64,000 bases of DNA from Paenibacillus sp. (GTDB taxonomy: Bacteria; Bacillota; Bacilli; Paenibacillales; Paenibacillaceae). The position numbers and the translations under genes are program-made. Under the pieces are notes generated by a model. It was given only the letters and a program-made list of their open reading frames with translations, had not been told where the DNA came from and made no database searches. Below, piece by piece: positions 33,251-41,082 of this stretch. The DNA is taken from the NCBI GenBank assembly GCA_031254035.1, contig JAIRVF010000059.1, positions 62,001-126,000 of the forward strand, given 5' to 3'. Position 1 is the stretch's first letter. Each line of letters opens with the position of its first letter.

Positions 33251-33261
33251 AAGATATAAGT

Positions 33262-33560
33262 GCGTGTTCAAAAAGGGTGGTTTTCAGCACCGAAGCCTGT
33301 GCTTCTGGAGGAAACATACTTTCGTAGGCATCTGTTTAGGACAGGCTGAATTCAAGATTCGATGCGAAAGCCAGCTTCCCGATTTACTTCGTGTTAGATA
33401 TAGAATTTTAAGTTTTCTAGCTACGCTGATGAAATTCTATATCGCAAGAAAACCTACCTCTGGATTGCGGCCCTTCATCCTTGAATTACTTCGATCGGTT
33501 TTCTTATCAAAGGCGGGCTTTTTGAACAACCTCTATGAGGATACGATTTCTACGAAGTAT
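33262..33560 (+). repeat. dispersed repeat family B, copy 3 (longest)
   Basis: Begins GTGCGTGTTCAAAAAGG, GGTTTTCAGCACCGA, and continues with GCTGAATTCAAGATTCG, AGCTTCCCGATTTACTTCG, TAGATATAGAATTTTAAG, ATTCTATATCGCAAGAAAA and CTTTTTGAACA. TATAGAATTTT and AATTCTATA inside it pair. It has no convincing ORF. Pieces recur at 14051, 26148 and 54610 and, for the CGCAAGAAAA part, near 14590. Confidence 0.65.
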
Positions 33561-33635
33561 ATACTTACTTATATCTTAAGGTAGACTTGATCTTCCAAGG
33601 ATCCAAACAAGCTGACGAAAAGGGAGATTTAAGAC

Positions 33636-34064
33636 ATGCATGTTCGTTCCTTTCAGTTAAGTGATTGCACCAATGTAACCGAATTGATGGAGATTGCCTT
33701 GTCCGAAGAGTGTTACCGGAATACGATGGGACCATTCTCGAGGCAGCTGTCCTGGGATTCAGAACTGATTATGGTTGCGGAGGAAGACGATGAAATTGTG
33801 GGCGCTTTAATCGGAACGATTGAGCATAACCACGGCTGCTACTATCGGATCGCCATTCATCCGGACTACCGCCGTCAAGGGGTTGGCAAGTCGTTGGTAT
33901 CTGCAATGGAGCAGCGCTTCCAAACACGCAAAGTTAGCAAGATCATGATCGCCGGAGACGAGCACAACCAGGCTGCTATGCCGCTTTACGAGGCGATGGG
34001 TTATGGTGCAAACAAAATTTTGGAGGCCTTTCAAAAGCTTAGCATCATCAGTCCTCAGCACTAA
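33636..34064 (+). CDS. GNAT-family N-acetyltransferase
   Basis: A 142-residue GNAT enzyme. The acetyl-CoA-binding motif A is RIAIHPDYRRQGVGKSLVSAMEQRF, preceded by the IVGALIGTIEHNHGCYY strand and followed by AGDEHNQAAMPLYEAMGYGA. The short N terminus HVRSFQLSDCTNVTELMEIA is typical of protein or small-molecule acetyltransferases of the YpeA/YkkB sort. Substrate unknown. The ATG follows AAAAGGGAG. It is separated from signal peptidase by a terminator-like hairpin. Confidence 0.87.
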   Translation: MHVRSFQLSDCTNVTELMEIALSEECYRNTMGPFSRQLSWDSELIMVAEEDDEIVGALIGTIEHNHGCYYRIAIHPDYRRQGVGKSLVSAMEQRFQTRKVSKIMIAGDEHNQAAMPLYEAMGYGANKILEAFQKLSIISPQH

Positions 34065-34146
34065 TCCGGAAAAAAGTGGACTCGAGTTGTAGATTATTAA
34101 TAGAAGAAATTATTATTATTGTCCAAAAACAATATTTTCTATATTG

Positions 34147-34191
34147 AGCATATCTTTGCTGCCGTTGCAAAACCGCGCAAGATATGCTTTT
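34147..34191 (+). terminator. terminator between GNAT and signal peptidase genes
   Basis: Perfect 10-bp stem AGCATATCTT/AAGATATGCT followed by TTTTCT. The loop is long (22 nt). Confidence 0.7.
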
Positions 34192-34229
34192 CTGTATATG
34201 AGGGAATTTGTCTAAAGATGAGGTGTATT

Positions 34230-34835
34230 ATGAATCAGATTCAACAGCATGAACCCGGGCATTCGGGTACCTATCCGGCGGATAAACCAAAGGCGGAACC
34301 AAAGCCGCGAGGTCTTTTCTCCGAGGTCTGGGACTGGGCCAAAACAATCGTCATTGCCTTTGTGATTATGATGCTGCTAAATTTGTTCGTTTTTAATCTG
34401 TCGATGGTCAAAGGCCAATCGATGCAGCCAACGTTGTACGAAAAAGAACGGCTGTTTATTGATAAAATCGTTTATGATTTCAAAGCGCCGAAACGGGGCG
34501 AAGTTGTGGTACTGCACGACCCGAGCAATGGACCGGATAAAAAGGAATTTCTGGTCAAGCGGATCATTGGCACTCCCGGCGATACCGTTGAAGTGAAGGA
34601 TCACAAGCTTTATGTCAACGGGCAACTTCAGGTGGAGCCGTATACTGAGGTTGAGATTCAGGATCCCGATTTTGGACCGCTCAAGATCGACGATGATCAT
34701 TATTTTGTGATGGGCGATAACCGGCATGCGGGCGCCAGCAAGGACAGTCGCTCTTTTGGCAGCGTCAACGCCAAAGGGATTGTCGGCCGGGCTGAATTTA
34801 TTTTCTGGCCGGTGAACAAAATCAGGGGACTATAA
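34230..34835 (+). CDS. lepB: type I signal peptidase
   Basis: A 201-residue membrane-bound signal peptidase that cleaves Sec signal peptides on the outer face. One N-terminal transmembrane segment (about 35-56) is followed by the catalytic Ser in KGQSMQPTL, the general-base Lys in VKRIIGTPGDTV, and the family box YFVMGDNRHAGASKDSR. The Pro/Lys-rich cytoplasmic N terminus precedes the anchor. The ATG at 34230 has GAGGTG just upstream; the reading extends further 5' without ribosome sites. The queG-ogt fusion follows 38 bp later. Confidence 0.93.
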   Translation: MNQIQQHEPGHSGTYPADKPKAEPKPRGLFSEVWDWAKTIVIAFVIMMLLNLFVFNLSMVKGQSMQPTLYEKERLFIDKIVYDFKAPKRGEVVVLHDPSNGPDKKEFLVKRIIGTPGDTVEVKDHKLYVNGQLQVEPYTEVEIQDPDFGPLKIDDDHYFVMGDNRHAGASKDSRSFGSVNAKGIVGRAEFIFWPVNKIRGL

Positions 34836-34873
34836 TGAAGTTTCAATAAGGTTGAAAAGGAGGCGCAAGCTTT

Positions 34874-36649
34874 TTGACAAACATGAAACCATCTTCTTAT
34901 GCTCCTCCGTCCTCACCTTGGGAGCAGTTGAAGCAAGATATTAAGGAGGCTGCGGCTGATTTTGGCATTGATGAGATTGGCTTTGCTTCCGCAGATCCGT
35001 TCGTATCATTAAAAGCTATTTTGCAAAATCACCGAGACCTCGGTTATGAGTCCGGCTTCGAGGAGCCGGATCTGGATAAACGTATTACCCCCGAACTGCC
35101 CTCCGCTGAGCCCGCCTCTCTGATCTCTATCGCTATCGCATATTCTTCCAAAATGATCGATGCTCCGAAGAACGAGCCTGGCAAATACCGTGGCGTCTTA
35201 TCCCGTACTTCTTGGGGCAAGGACTATCATCATGTGCTGCGCGAGGCGATGGGAAAGCTGGAGGATTTTATCCGGGAGAAGGTACCCGATGCTGTCATGG
35301 AAAGTATGGTGGATACCGGAGCTCTTGTGGATCGAGCTGTGGCGGAACGCGCTGGGATCGGCTTCAGTGCCAAAAACTGCAGCATCATATCCCCAAAATG
35401 GGGATCTTGGATCTTTCTTGGGGAAATGGTGACCAATATTCCGTTTCCACCGGATGCGCCGGTGACGGAAGACTGCGGAGACTGCACGATGTGTATAGAC
35501 GCTTGTCCGACAGGGGCGTTGGTAGGTCCGGGACAGCTAAATGCGCAGCGCTGTATTTCATTTTTAACCCAAACGAAGGGCTTTCTACCGGATGAGATTA
35601 TGCGCAAGATCGGCAACCGTTTATACGGCTGCGATACCTGCCAGGTGATCTGTCCGAAGAACAAAGGCAAGCACTGGACGCATAATAAAGATTTGCTGCC
35701 GGTACCAGAAAAGGATCGGCCGCTGCTGCTGCCTATTCTGGATTTGACGAACCGGGAGTTCAAGGAGAAGTTCGGAGAGAGCGCTGCTGCATGGCGGGGG
35801 AGGAAACCGATTCAACGCAATGCGGTCATTGCACTTGGAAATTATAGGGATAAGTCTGCTGTGCCCAAACTGGGAGAGGTACTGCTGAAAGACCCACGGT
35901 CGGAGCTGCGGGGGGCCGCTGCCTGGTCGCTGGGACGCATAGGAGGCGAGGAGGCATTGAACATCATGAATAAATCCTTGGCTGACGAGCAGGATGAGAA
36001 GGTTAGAGAAATGCTCGGTGAAGCAAAGGAACAACTTCAATCGCAAACGAAAGCGGAAGCAGCAGAAGCAAAAAGCGGAGCAGCGGAATTTTCACCATCT
36101 ATCGGTGGAGAGTCCGAAACAATTTATTATGATGAAATGCAGTCCAAAATTGGGCCTCTAACGGTATGCGCTACAGAAAAGGGACTCTGCTTGATTGAGT
36201 TTGGCAGCTTCAACGTGAAGGAGGCCGTCCTGCAAAAATGGTCCCGTACCTGGTGCGGAGGCGGTGAGCTCGAACACGATGACCAGCGGCTTGCAGAGGT
36301 CAAACGCCAGCTCGGCGAATATTTTGCTGGGCAACGTCAAACATTTGATCTTCCGCTTGACTTGCGCGGAACGAAGTTTCAGCTTCAGGTTTGGACGGCT
36401 CTTGCCGATATTCATTATGGAGAGATCCGCTCTTACGGGGTATTAGCTAAGGCGATTGGGAGACCTAAAGCGATGCGTGCAGTCAGTGGAGCTGTCAATA
36501 AAAATCCAGTTCCAGTAGTCGTACCTTGCCATCGTGTGCTTGAAGAGGGCGGCAGCCTGGCAGGATACAGTGGAGGACCTGAAACGAGACGTAAGCTTCT
36601 GAGCCTGGAGAATGCACTTCCCGAAAGAAATACGCGGATCGAAGAGTAA
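34874..36649 (+). CDS. queG: epoxyqueuosine reductase QueG fused to O6-alkylguanine-DNA methyltransferase
   Basis: A 591-residue fusion. Residues 1-390 are QueG, the cobalamin- and iron-sulfur-dependent enzyme of the last step of tRNA queuosine synthesis: SMVDTGALVDRAVAERAGIGFSAKN region, two 4Fe-4S motifs (CGDCTMCIDACPTGAL and CDTCQVICPKN) and C-terminal HEAT-like repeats. After an Ala/Glu/Ser linker (about 385-415), residues 420-585 form an Ogt/MGMT domain with the alkyl-acceptor Cys in VVPCHRVL and the FQLQVWTAL and SLAGYSGG segments. Normal QueG is near 380 residues, so the repair domain is an addition. TTG 34874 is 10 nt after AAGGAGG, and the next ATG is 19 nt away. No frameshift separates the halves. 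Confidence 0.9.
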   Translation: MTNMKPSSYAPPSSPWEQLKQDIKEAAADFGIDEIGFASADPFVSLKAILQNHRDLGYESGFEEPDLDKRITPELPSAEPASLISIAIAYSSKMIDAPKNEPGKYRGVLSRTSWGKDYHHVLREAMGKLEDFIREKVPDAVMESMVDTGALVDRAVAERAGIGFSAKNCSIISPKWGSWIFLGEMVTNIPFPPDAPVTEDCGDCTMCIDACPTGALVGPGQLNAQRCISFLTQTKGFLPDEIMRKIGNRLYGCDTCQVICPKNKGKHWTHNKDLLPVPEKDRPLLLPILDLTNREFKEKFGESAAAWRGRKPIQRNAVIALGNYRDKSAVPKLGEVLLKDPRSELRGAAAWSLGRIGGEEALNIMNKSLADEQDEKVREMLGEAKEQLQSQTKAEAAEAKSGAAEFSPSIGGESETIYYDEMQSKIGPLTVCATEKGLCLIEFGSFNVKEAVLQKWSRTWCGGGELEHDDQRLAEVKRQLGEYFAGQRQTFDLPLDLRGTKFQLQVWTALADIHYGEIRSYGVLAKAIGRPKAMRAVSGAVNKNPVPVVVPCHRVLEEGGSLAGYSGGPETRRKLLSLENALPERNTRIEE

Positions 36650-36698
36650 AGCGGCAAGAACTTAGGGCTTTCTGCCGCTCTAAAATCGGGGGAGATTC

Positions 36699-37727
36699 AT
36701 GAAGTATATAAGTATAGACAATGTGGAACCTGGACAGTTTCTGGGTAAAACCATCTATTCTGGCAACGGCACGATATTGTTGTCAGCGGGCGTTCAGCTG
36801 ACGGTATATATGATCAGCACTCTGAACCGGATCGGCGTTACCATGTTATATATTCAGGATCCGCTGTTTGATGATGTGGAAACAAGCGACATGCTGAGCG
36901 AGGCCACGAAACAGGGGATCCTCCAGGAAATGAGCAATGTCTATGAATCGATCCGTTCCGGCAAGAAATGGAATACCCAATCGATTGGAAGCAGCGTTGA
37001 GAGTTTGCTTCGGGACGTGATTAGCAATAAGGAGCTGCTGGTTCAACTGACGGATATACGGACCAAGGACAATAATGAGTACATTCACGCCATGAATGTA
37101 TGCTTGCTTTCCTCCGTCATGGGCATCAATATGGGATTCAACTATCTACAGCTGAAGGAGCTTGCAATGGGCGCCCTTTTGCATGATATCGGAAAATCCG
37201 GCATGACCAAAGAGTACAAACACCTACCGAAAACCCACCATACTTGGAGAGGTTTCGAAAAGCTGAAGAGTAAAAGAGAGTTAAGCCTTCTGATAGCCCA
37301 TGTTGCCCTGCAGCATCATGAACGGATTGACGGCTTAGGCGTACCACGCGGACTCACAGGAAATAAGATTCATCGGTATGCCAAAATCGTATCCGCCGCA
37401 GACACGTATGAACGTTTGATTCATCCGATTTCCTCCGAAGCTAAAATGCTTTTGCCGCATGAGGCCTGCGAGGAAATGATGACCATGTCGGAAAAACAGC
37501 TGGATTACGAGGTGCTTTTCCAATTTAACCGGGTCGTTTCCATTTATCCCATTGGCACTGCCGTTCGATTGTCCACCAAGGAAACAGGGATCGTCGTGGG
37601 TCAACACCGCGGACTTCCCGGCCGCCCGGTGATCAGAATCGTGCAAGGCGAGGCTAGCAATTTCGATATCAAGGAGCTTGATTTGGCGCAGGAAACAACG
37701 GTCTTCATTGAGGCGGTTTTAACGTAG
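36699..37727 (+). CDS. HD-GYP domain protein (GVP variant)
   Basis: A 342-residue cytoplasmic protein. The HD-GYP domain (about 120-260) has the metal-binding HD in ALLHDIGKSGM and the second part HHERIDGLGVPRGL, where the hallmark GYP reads GVP. HD-GYP proteins hydrolyse cyclic di-GMP. The Tyr-to-Val change leaves activity uncertain. The N-terminal 60 residues (ISIDNVEPGQFLGKTIYSGNGTILLSAG) match the small domain often found before HD-GYP in Bacillota. The ATG follows GGGGGAG. It stands between queG-ogt and the YneF-like gene. Confidence 0.85.
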   Translation: MKYISIDNVEPGQFLGKTIYSGNGTILLSAGVQLTVYMISTLNRIGVTMLYIQDPLFDDVETSDMLSEATKQGILQEMSNVYESIRSGKKWNTQSIGSSVESLLRDVISNKELLVQLTDIRTKDNNEYIHAMNVCLLSSVMGINMGFNYLQLKELAMGALLHDIGKSGMTKEYKHLPKTHHTWRGFEKLKSKRELSLLIAHVALQHHERIDGLGVPRGLTGNKIHRYAKIVSAADTYERLIHPISSEAKMLLPHEACEEMMTMSEKQLDYEVLFQFNRVVSIYPIGTAVRLSTKETGIVVGQHRGLPGRPVIRIVQGEASNFDIKELDLAQETTVFIEAVLT

Positions 37728-37736
37728 AAATCCATT

Positions 37737-37765
37737 TGCTAGCACGCGGAGGTCATGCTATGATA
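37737..37765 (+). promoter_or_regulatory. sigma-A promoter before YneF-like gene
   Basis: TTGCTA (37737-37742) and TATGAT (37760-37765) with a 17-nt spacer. Confidence 0.55.
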
Positions 37766-37823
37766 GGTTCGTGTCGCTAAAGCAACGCATAAGTATTGAT
37801 CTATAAATATGAGGTGGCGGAAA

Positions 37824-38066
37824 ATGCAAATTGTCATTCCTGTAATTACGCTGATTGTCGGCTTGGTCGGCGGCTTTTTTATCGGCGCGTTTTATTTGCG
37901 CAAGCAAATGGAGAAAATGCAAAGTGATCCGCAGATGCTCCAAAAAGTGGCCAAACAAATGGGGTATAATTTGAACAACCAGCAAATGCAGAAAGCGCAG
38001 AAAATGATGAAAAACAACCCGCAATTCACGAGTAATAAGAAACAAGGCGGGGGCAAGCGCAAGTAA
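37824..38066 (+). CDS. YneF-like (UPF0154) small membrane protein
   Basis: An 80-residue protein: one transmembrane helix at the N terminus (VIPVITLIVGLVGGFFIGAFYL) and a basic, Gln/Met-rich tail with the family-typical LRKQMEKMQSDPQMLQKVAKQMGYN. This is the UPF0154/YneF pattern; function unknown. The ATG at 37824 has GAGGTGG 8 nt upstream, so the ATG five codons earlier is not used. folE follows 45 bp later. Confidence 0.85.
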   Translation: MQIVIPVITLIVGLVGGFFIGAFYLRKQMEKMQSDPQMLQKVAKQMGYNLNNQQMQKAQKMMKNNPQFTSNKKQGGGKRK

Positions 38067-38111
38067 TTCAGGATATTCGGACATTCAGAAGTCGCGAGAG
38101 GAGGACGTGCC

Positions 38112-38705
38112 GTGGCTGGCGTTAAAGATTACGCAAATACCAGGGTTCAACAGAACCGTGAACAAATTGAACACCATATAGAGCAGATTTTGAAACTGAT
38201 CGGTGAAGATCCGCAGCGCGAGGGGCTGCTTGAAACTCCTGCGCGTGTTACAAGGATGTACGAGGAAATTTTTGCGGGTTACGAGGTGGACCCTAGGGAT
38301 GTGCTGGGCGTTACCTTCGACGAGAACCATGAAGAATTGGTCATCGTCAAGGATATCGTGTATTACAGCCAATGCGAGCATCATATGGCGCCGTTTTTCG
38401 GCAAGGTCCATATCGGCTACATCCCAAGCGGCAAAATTGTCGGTCTCAGTAAGCTGGCACGCTTAGTTGAAGCGGTGACTCGCCGTCTGCAGGTTCAGGA
38501 GCGAATTACGTCGCAAATTGCCGACATCATGGTTGATGTTCTCAAGCCTAACGGCGTAATGGTTGTGGTGGACGGGGAACATTTATGCATGTGCTCCCGT
38601 GGCATAAAGAAACCGGGAAGCAAGACAGTAACATCTGCGGTACGTGGTGTTTTCCGCGAGGATTCCGCGTCCCGGGCCGAGTTTATGTCTTTGATTAGAG
38701 ACTGA
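38112..38705 (+). CDS. folE: GTP cyclohydrolase I
   Basis: A 197-residue type I GTP cyclohydrolase, which converts GTP to dihydroneopterin triphosphate in folate synthesis. The family motifs are intact: [19 protein letters not shown], the zinc Cys/His in [22 protein letters not shown], and the second zinc Cys in [16 protein letters not shown]. Start is GTG at 38112 after GAGAGGAGG. A strong terminator follows. Being zinc-dependent and constitutive-looking, it is likely the housekeeping enzyme. Confidence 0.95.
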   Translation: MAGVKDYANTRVQQNREQIEHHIEQILKLIGEDPQREGLLETPARVTRMYEEIFAGYEVDPRDVLGVTFDENHEELVIVKDIVYYSQCEHHMAPFFGKVHIGYIPSGKIVGLSKLARLVEAVTRRLQVQERITSQIADIMVDVLKPNGVMVVVDGEHLCMCSRGIKKPGSKTVTSAVRGVFREDSASRAEFMSLIRD

Positions 38706-38720
38706 TTGAAAATAGAAGAA

Positions 38721-38772
38721 AGAGGCATCCTGAAAGGTTTGAATCAAAGCCTTTCAGGATGCCTCTTTTTTT
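38721..38772 (+). terminator. folE terminator
   Basis: A 16-bp perfect stem starting GAGGCATCCTGAAAGG with a 12-nt loop and seven or more Ts. Confidence 0.92.
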
Positions 38773-38803
38773 CATAGAAAAACCTCTGCTGTAAGCGGTC
38801 TTT

Positions 38804-39853
38804 TTACTTAGAAGGTACGCCGGTAGATATTTTTTTTATCATGGGCGCATTGTCGATGTCCTTCTGCTCCGCAAGTTTCACGTTCGCCAGGAAGGTGGAA
38901 ACACGGCGCAAATATTCGCGAGGATGTTCGCGGAAAATAAGCTCGTGATGGCTTCCATTGACAATCCATACGCTGGAATATGGGTTTGTCTGGTTTGCGG
39001 CCAATTTTTCCGCAATGGGATAAGGGGCCTTATCATCTACCGTTCCGTGAATGAAAAAGATTGGGAACGGGTAATCTTCCTTTTGGACCTGTTTGTATGG
39101 AATTTGATGCAGGCTGGTCCCATTCAGCACAGGGAAAAGCAGCTCCAATATTTCAAGCGACGGATGCCGCGGCAGATCAATTTGGTTTTTGATATTGTGA
39201 TACAGAGTATCGGGCTCCAGCAAAAAAGTGCTGTCAAGAATCATGGCGTCGATATCTTTCGAGTGCAGTCCGGCCTGCAGAGCCGTACCCGCCCCCATAG
39301 AGAAGCCCCATACGACGATTTGTTTAGCACCCCGCTGTTTGGCTAGCTCGATTGCTCCGAGCAGCTGCTGCGACTCGGCCTTGCCGCCTGTGGCCACAGC
39401 CTTGCTTGTCTGCGATGCGAAGCCGTAATCGAACATGACCACGTTAAAATTCATCCGATGCGCAAAGTGGGCCAGATCATACATCGGAATCCAGGTTTCC
39501 TCACGATTAGCACCGTACCCATGGCTGAAGATAATTGTTTTCTTCGATCCGGCCGCAGGTATATACCAGCCCTGCATCATCCGGCTGCCATCCAGAGCGG
39601 GGAAGGTCACATTTTCGTAGGACATGTGTTTGGCCTGCTTGGGGTTGGAATATAGCGGCGCTACGGTCGGATTCGAGAGTACCCAGGCAATATATGCATG
39701 CAGCGAGATGAAACAGAAGATTAGGAAAAATAGGACCGATAACAGCAAAGCTACCAGGATATGCTTAAAGCGAATAAGCCTTGGAGTCAGGGGTATAGGC
39801 GTTTCTGTCAGGGGGCGGGAAATTTGTGTGTCACTCTGTGTTGCTGTACTCAT
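38804..39853 (-). CDS. membrane-anchored alpha/beta hydrolase
   Basis: A 349-residue alpha/beta-hydrolase with one N-terminal transmembrane segment (about 32-55). The catalytic residues are Ser in WGFSMGAGTA, Asp in HGTVDDKAP and His in NGSHHELI. The oxyanion-hole region is IIFSHGYGANRE. It belongs to the same broad group as the hydrolase at 14773-15801 but is clearly distinct. Substrate unknown. ATG 39853 follows AAGGAGG. It is divergent from the IclR gene across about 230 bp. Confidence 0.88.
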   Translation of the reverse strand: MSTATQSDTQISRPLTETPIPLTPRLIRFKHILVALLLSVLFFLIFCFISLHAYIAWVLSNPTVAPLYSNPKQAKHMSYENVTFPALDGSRMMQGWYIPAAGSKKTIIFSHGYGANREETWIPMYDLAHFAHRMNFNVVMFDYGFASQTSKAVATGGKAESQQLLGAIELAKQRGAKQIVVWGFSMGAGTALQAGLHSKDIDAMILDSTFLLEPDTLYHNIKNQIDLPRHPSLEILELLFPVLNGTSLHQIPYKQVQKEDYPFPIFFIHGTVDDKAPYPIAEKLAANQTNPYSSVWIVNGSHHELIFREHPREYLRRVSTFLANVKLAEQKDIDNAPMIKKISTGVPSK

Positions 39854-40002
39854 GATTGCCCCTCCTTAAAATGAATTGCTAGCATCGTCGAACCCTTGAG
39901 ACAGAAAAAATTTTTATTCTATATCCTATGACGATAGGCGCTTAAAGTCAACAAGCCTAGCAGATTTGTTAATGAAATGTAATATGGCGATTCAGGAATA
40001 AG

Positions 40003-40031
40003 TAGACTTTGATCGGCGAATTTCTTATAAT
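40003..40031 (+). promoter_or_regulatory. sigma-A promoter of the IclR-type gene
   Basis: TAGACT (40003-40008) and TATAAT (40026-40031) with a 17-nt spacer. Confidence 0.7.
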
Positions 40032-40041
40032 TATTGTAACC

Positions 40042-40062
40042 ATGTTTCATTTGGTGAAACAT
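40042..40062 (+). promoter_or_regulatory. candidate IclR operator, copy 1
   Basis: ATGTTTCA-TTTGG-TGAAACAT: a perfect 8-bp palindrome with a 5-nt spacer, 10 nt past the -10 box and just before the coding start. It is placed for autorepression. A near-identical palindrome lies at 51991-52011 in front of aconitase. Confidence 0.75.
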
Positions 40063-40082
40063 TAATGAGGGGCGGAATAGAA

Positions 40083-40823
40083 TTGGAAGACCGCAAACTG
40101 ACTGTACGCGCTGTCGAACGCGCACTTGATATATTGATGTGCTTTACTAAAAGCAACGAGTTGGGATTGACCGAAATTGCTGGTCAGATCCATCTTCATA
40201 AGAGCACGGTGCATCGTCTGATGACGACGCTCGAAGAAAAGGGATTTGTAGCTCGGGATGCAGCTACGGAGAAGTATCGCCTCGGGCTTAAGGTCTGGGA
40301 GCTGTCCACGTATCTGTCGAAAAGCGACGATCCTGCAGTGCTGTTCCTTCCGGCGATGGAGCGCTTGCGCGATCGGCTTGGCGAAACGGTGAGTCTGTAT
40401 TTGCGTGACGGCAAGGACCGCCTGCGGATCCAGGCGGTGCAGAGCAACCAGGACATCCGCAGGGTGGCCCAGGTTGGAGCACGGCTTCCCTTGTACGTTG
40501 GCGCATCCAGCAAGGTGCTTGTGGCTTTTGCCTCGAAGGACGACCAGCAGGAGCTGTTCCGGGATCCGGACTGGCCGGATATGCCTGACCCTGACGGATA
40601 TCTCCGTACGCTAGAGGAAATCCGTGAGCGGGGTTACGCGACGAGCTTTGAGGAACGCGAGCCGGGGGCGGCCGCGGTGGCCGTACCGATCGTGAACCGA
40701 AATGGAGTCGTGGCTGCAGCCTTGTCCGTATCCGGCCCTGTAGGCCGGATTTCAACCGGAACTCTGCATGAATTTGCCCCTGTGCTGATGGAAGCCGCGC
40801 GTGAGATGAGCTTAATGATATAA
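40083..40823 (+). CDS. IclR-family transcriptional regulator
   Basis: A 246-residue regulator. The winged helix-turn-helix is GLTEIAGQIHLHKSTVHRLMTTLEEKGFV (residues about 30-60). The effector-binding GAF-like domain follows, with IRRVAQVGARLPLYVGASSKVLVAF and EREPGAAAVAVPIVNRNGVVAAALSVSGP. IclR proteins usually sense small carboxylates or aromatic metabolites. The TTG at 40083 is preferred because GAGGGGCGG lies 7-8 nt upstream; the ATG at 40065 overlaps that site. It probably represses itself through the palindrome at 40042-40062. A matching palindrome before acnA suggests a link to the citric-acid cycle. Confidence 0.88.
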   Translation: MEDRKLTVRAVERALDILMCFTKSNELGLTEIAGQIHLHKSTVHRLMTTLEEKGFVARDAATEKYRLGLKVWELSTYLSKSDDPAVLFLPAMERLRDRLGETVSLYLRDGKDRLRIQAVQSNQDIRRVAQVGARLPLYVGASSKVLVAFASKDDQQELFRDPDWPDMPDPDGYLRTLEEIRERGYATSFEEREPGAAAVAVPIVNRNGVVAAALSVSGPVGRISTGTLHEFAPVLMEAAREMSLMI

Positions 40824-40832
40824 AATTGAAAG

Positions 40833-40867
40833 AAGGCCACTGAAGTTATTAGCTTCAGTGGCCTTTG
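40833..40867 (+). terminator. terminator after IclR-type gene
   Basis: 13-bp stem AAGGCCACTGAAG/CTTCAGTGGCCTT, then TGTTT. Confidence 0.85.
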
Positions 40868-40868
40868 T

Positions 40869-41021
40869 TTATTGGGGTCCCCGCATATTTGGAATAAGCA
40901 TCGAAGCATAGCATAGGCTGCATAGCATAGGCTCCACTCCGTACTTTTGCTCCGCAAAAGCGCCCCTCTTTGAGAGGCACCCGGACTTCTTTCCGATACT
41001 CTTTGTGGGGTTATTTGGGGC
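40869..41021. repeat. dispersed repeat family C, copy 2
   Basis: TTATTGGGGTCCCCGC, TATTTGGAA, TCGAAGCAT, an inner tandem GCATAGCATAGGCT, GGCTCCACT and CTTTGTGGGGTTATTT, the same boxes in the same order as at 17464-17545 but with about 70 extra bases (including CCGCAAAAGCGCC) before the last box. Confidence 0.7.
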
Positions 41022-41082
41022 TCAACATCATAATGAGTCTTGAAAAAAAGTGAAAGCAACGGAAAGGACGGAATCGATTAGA

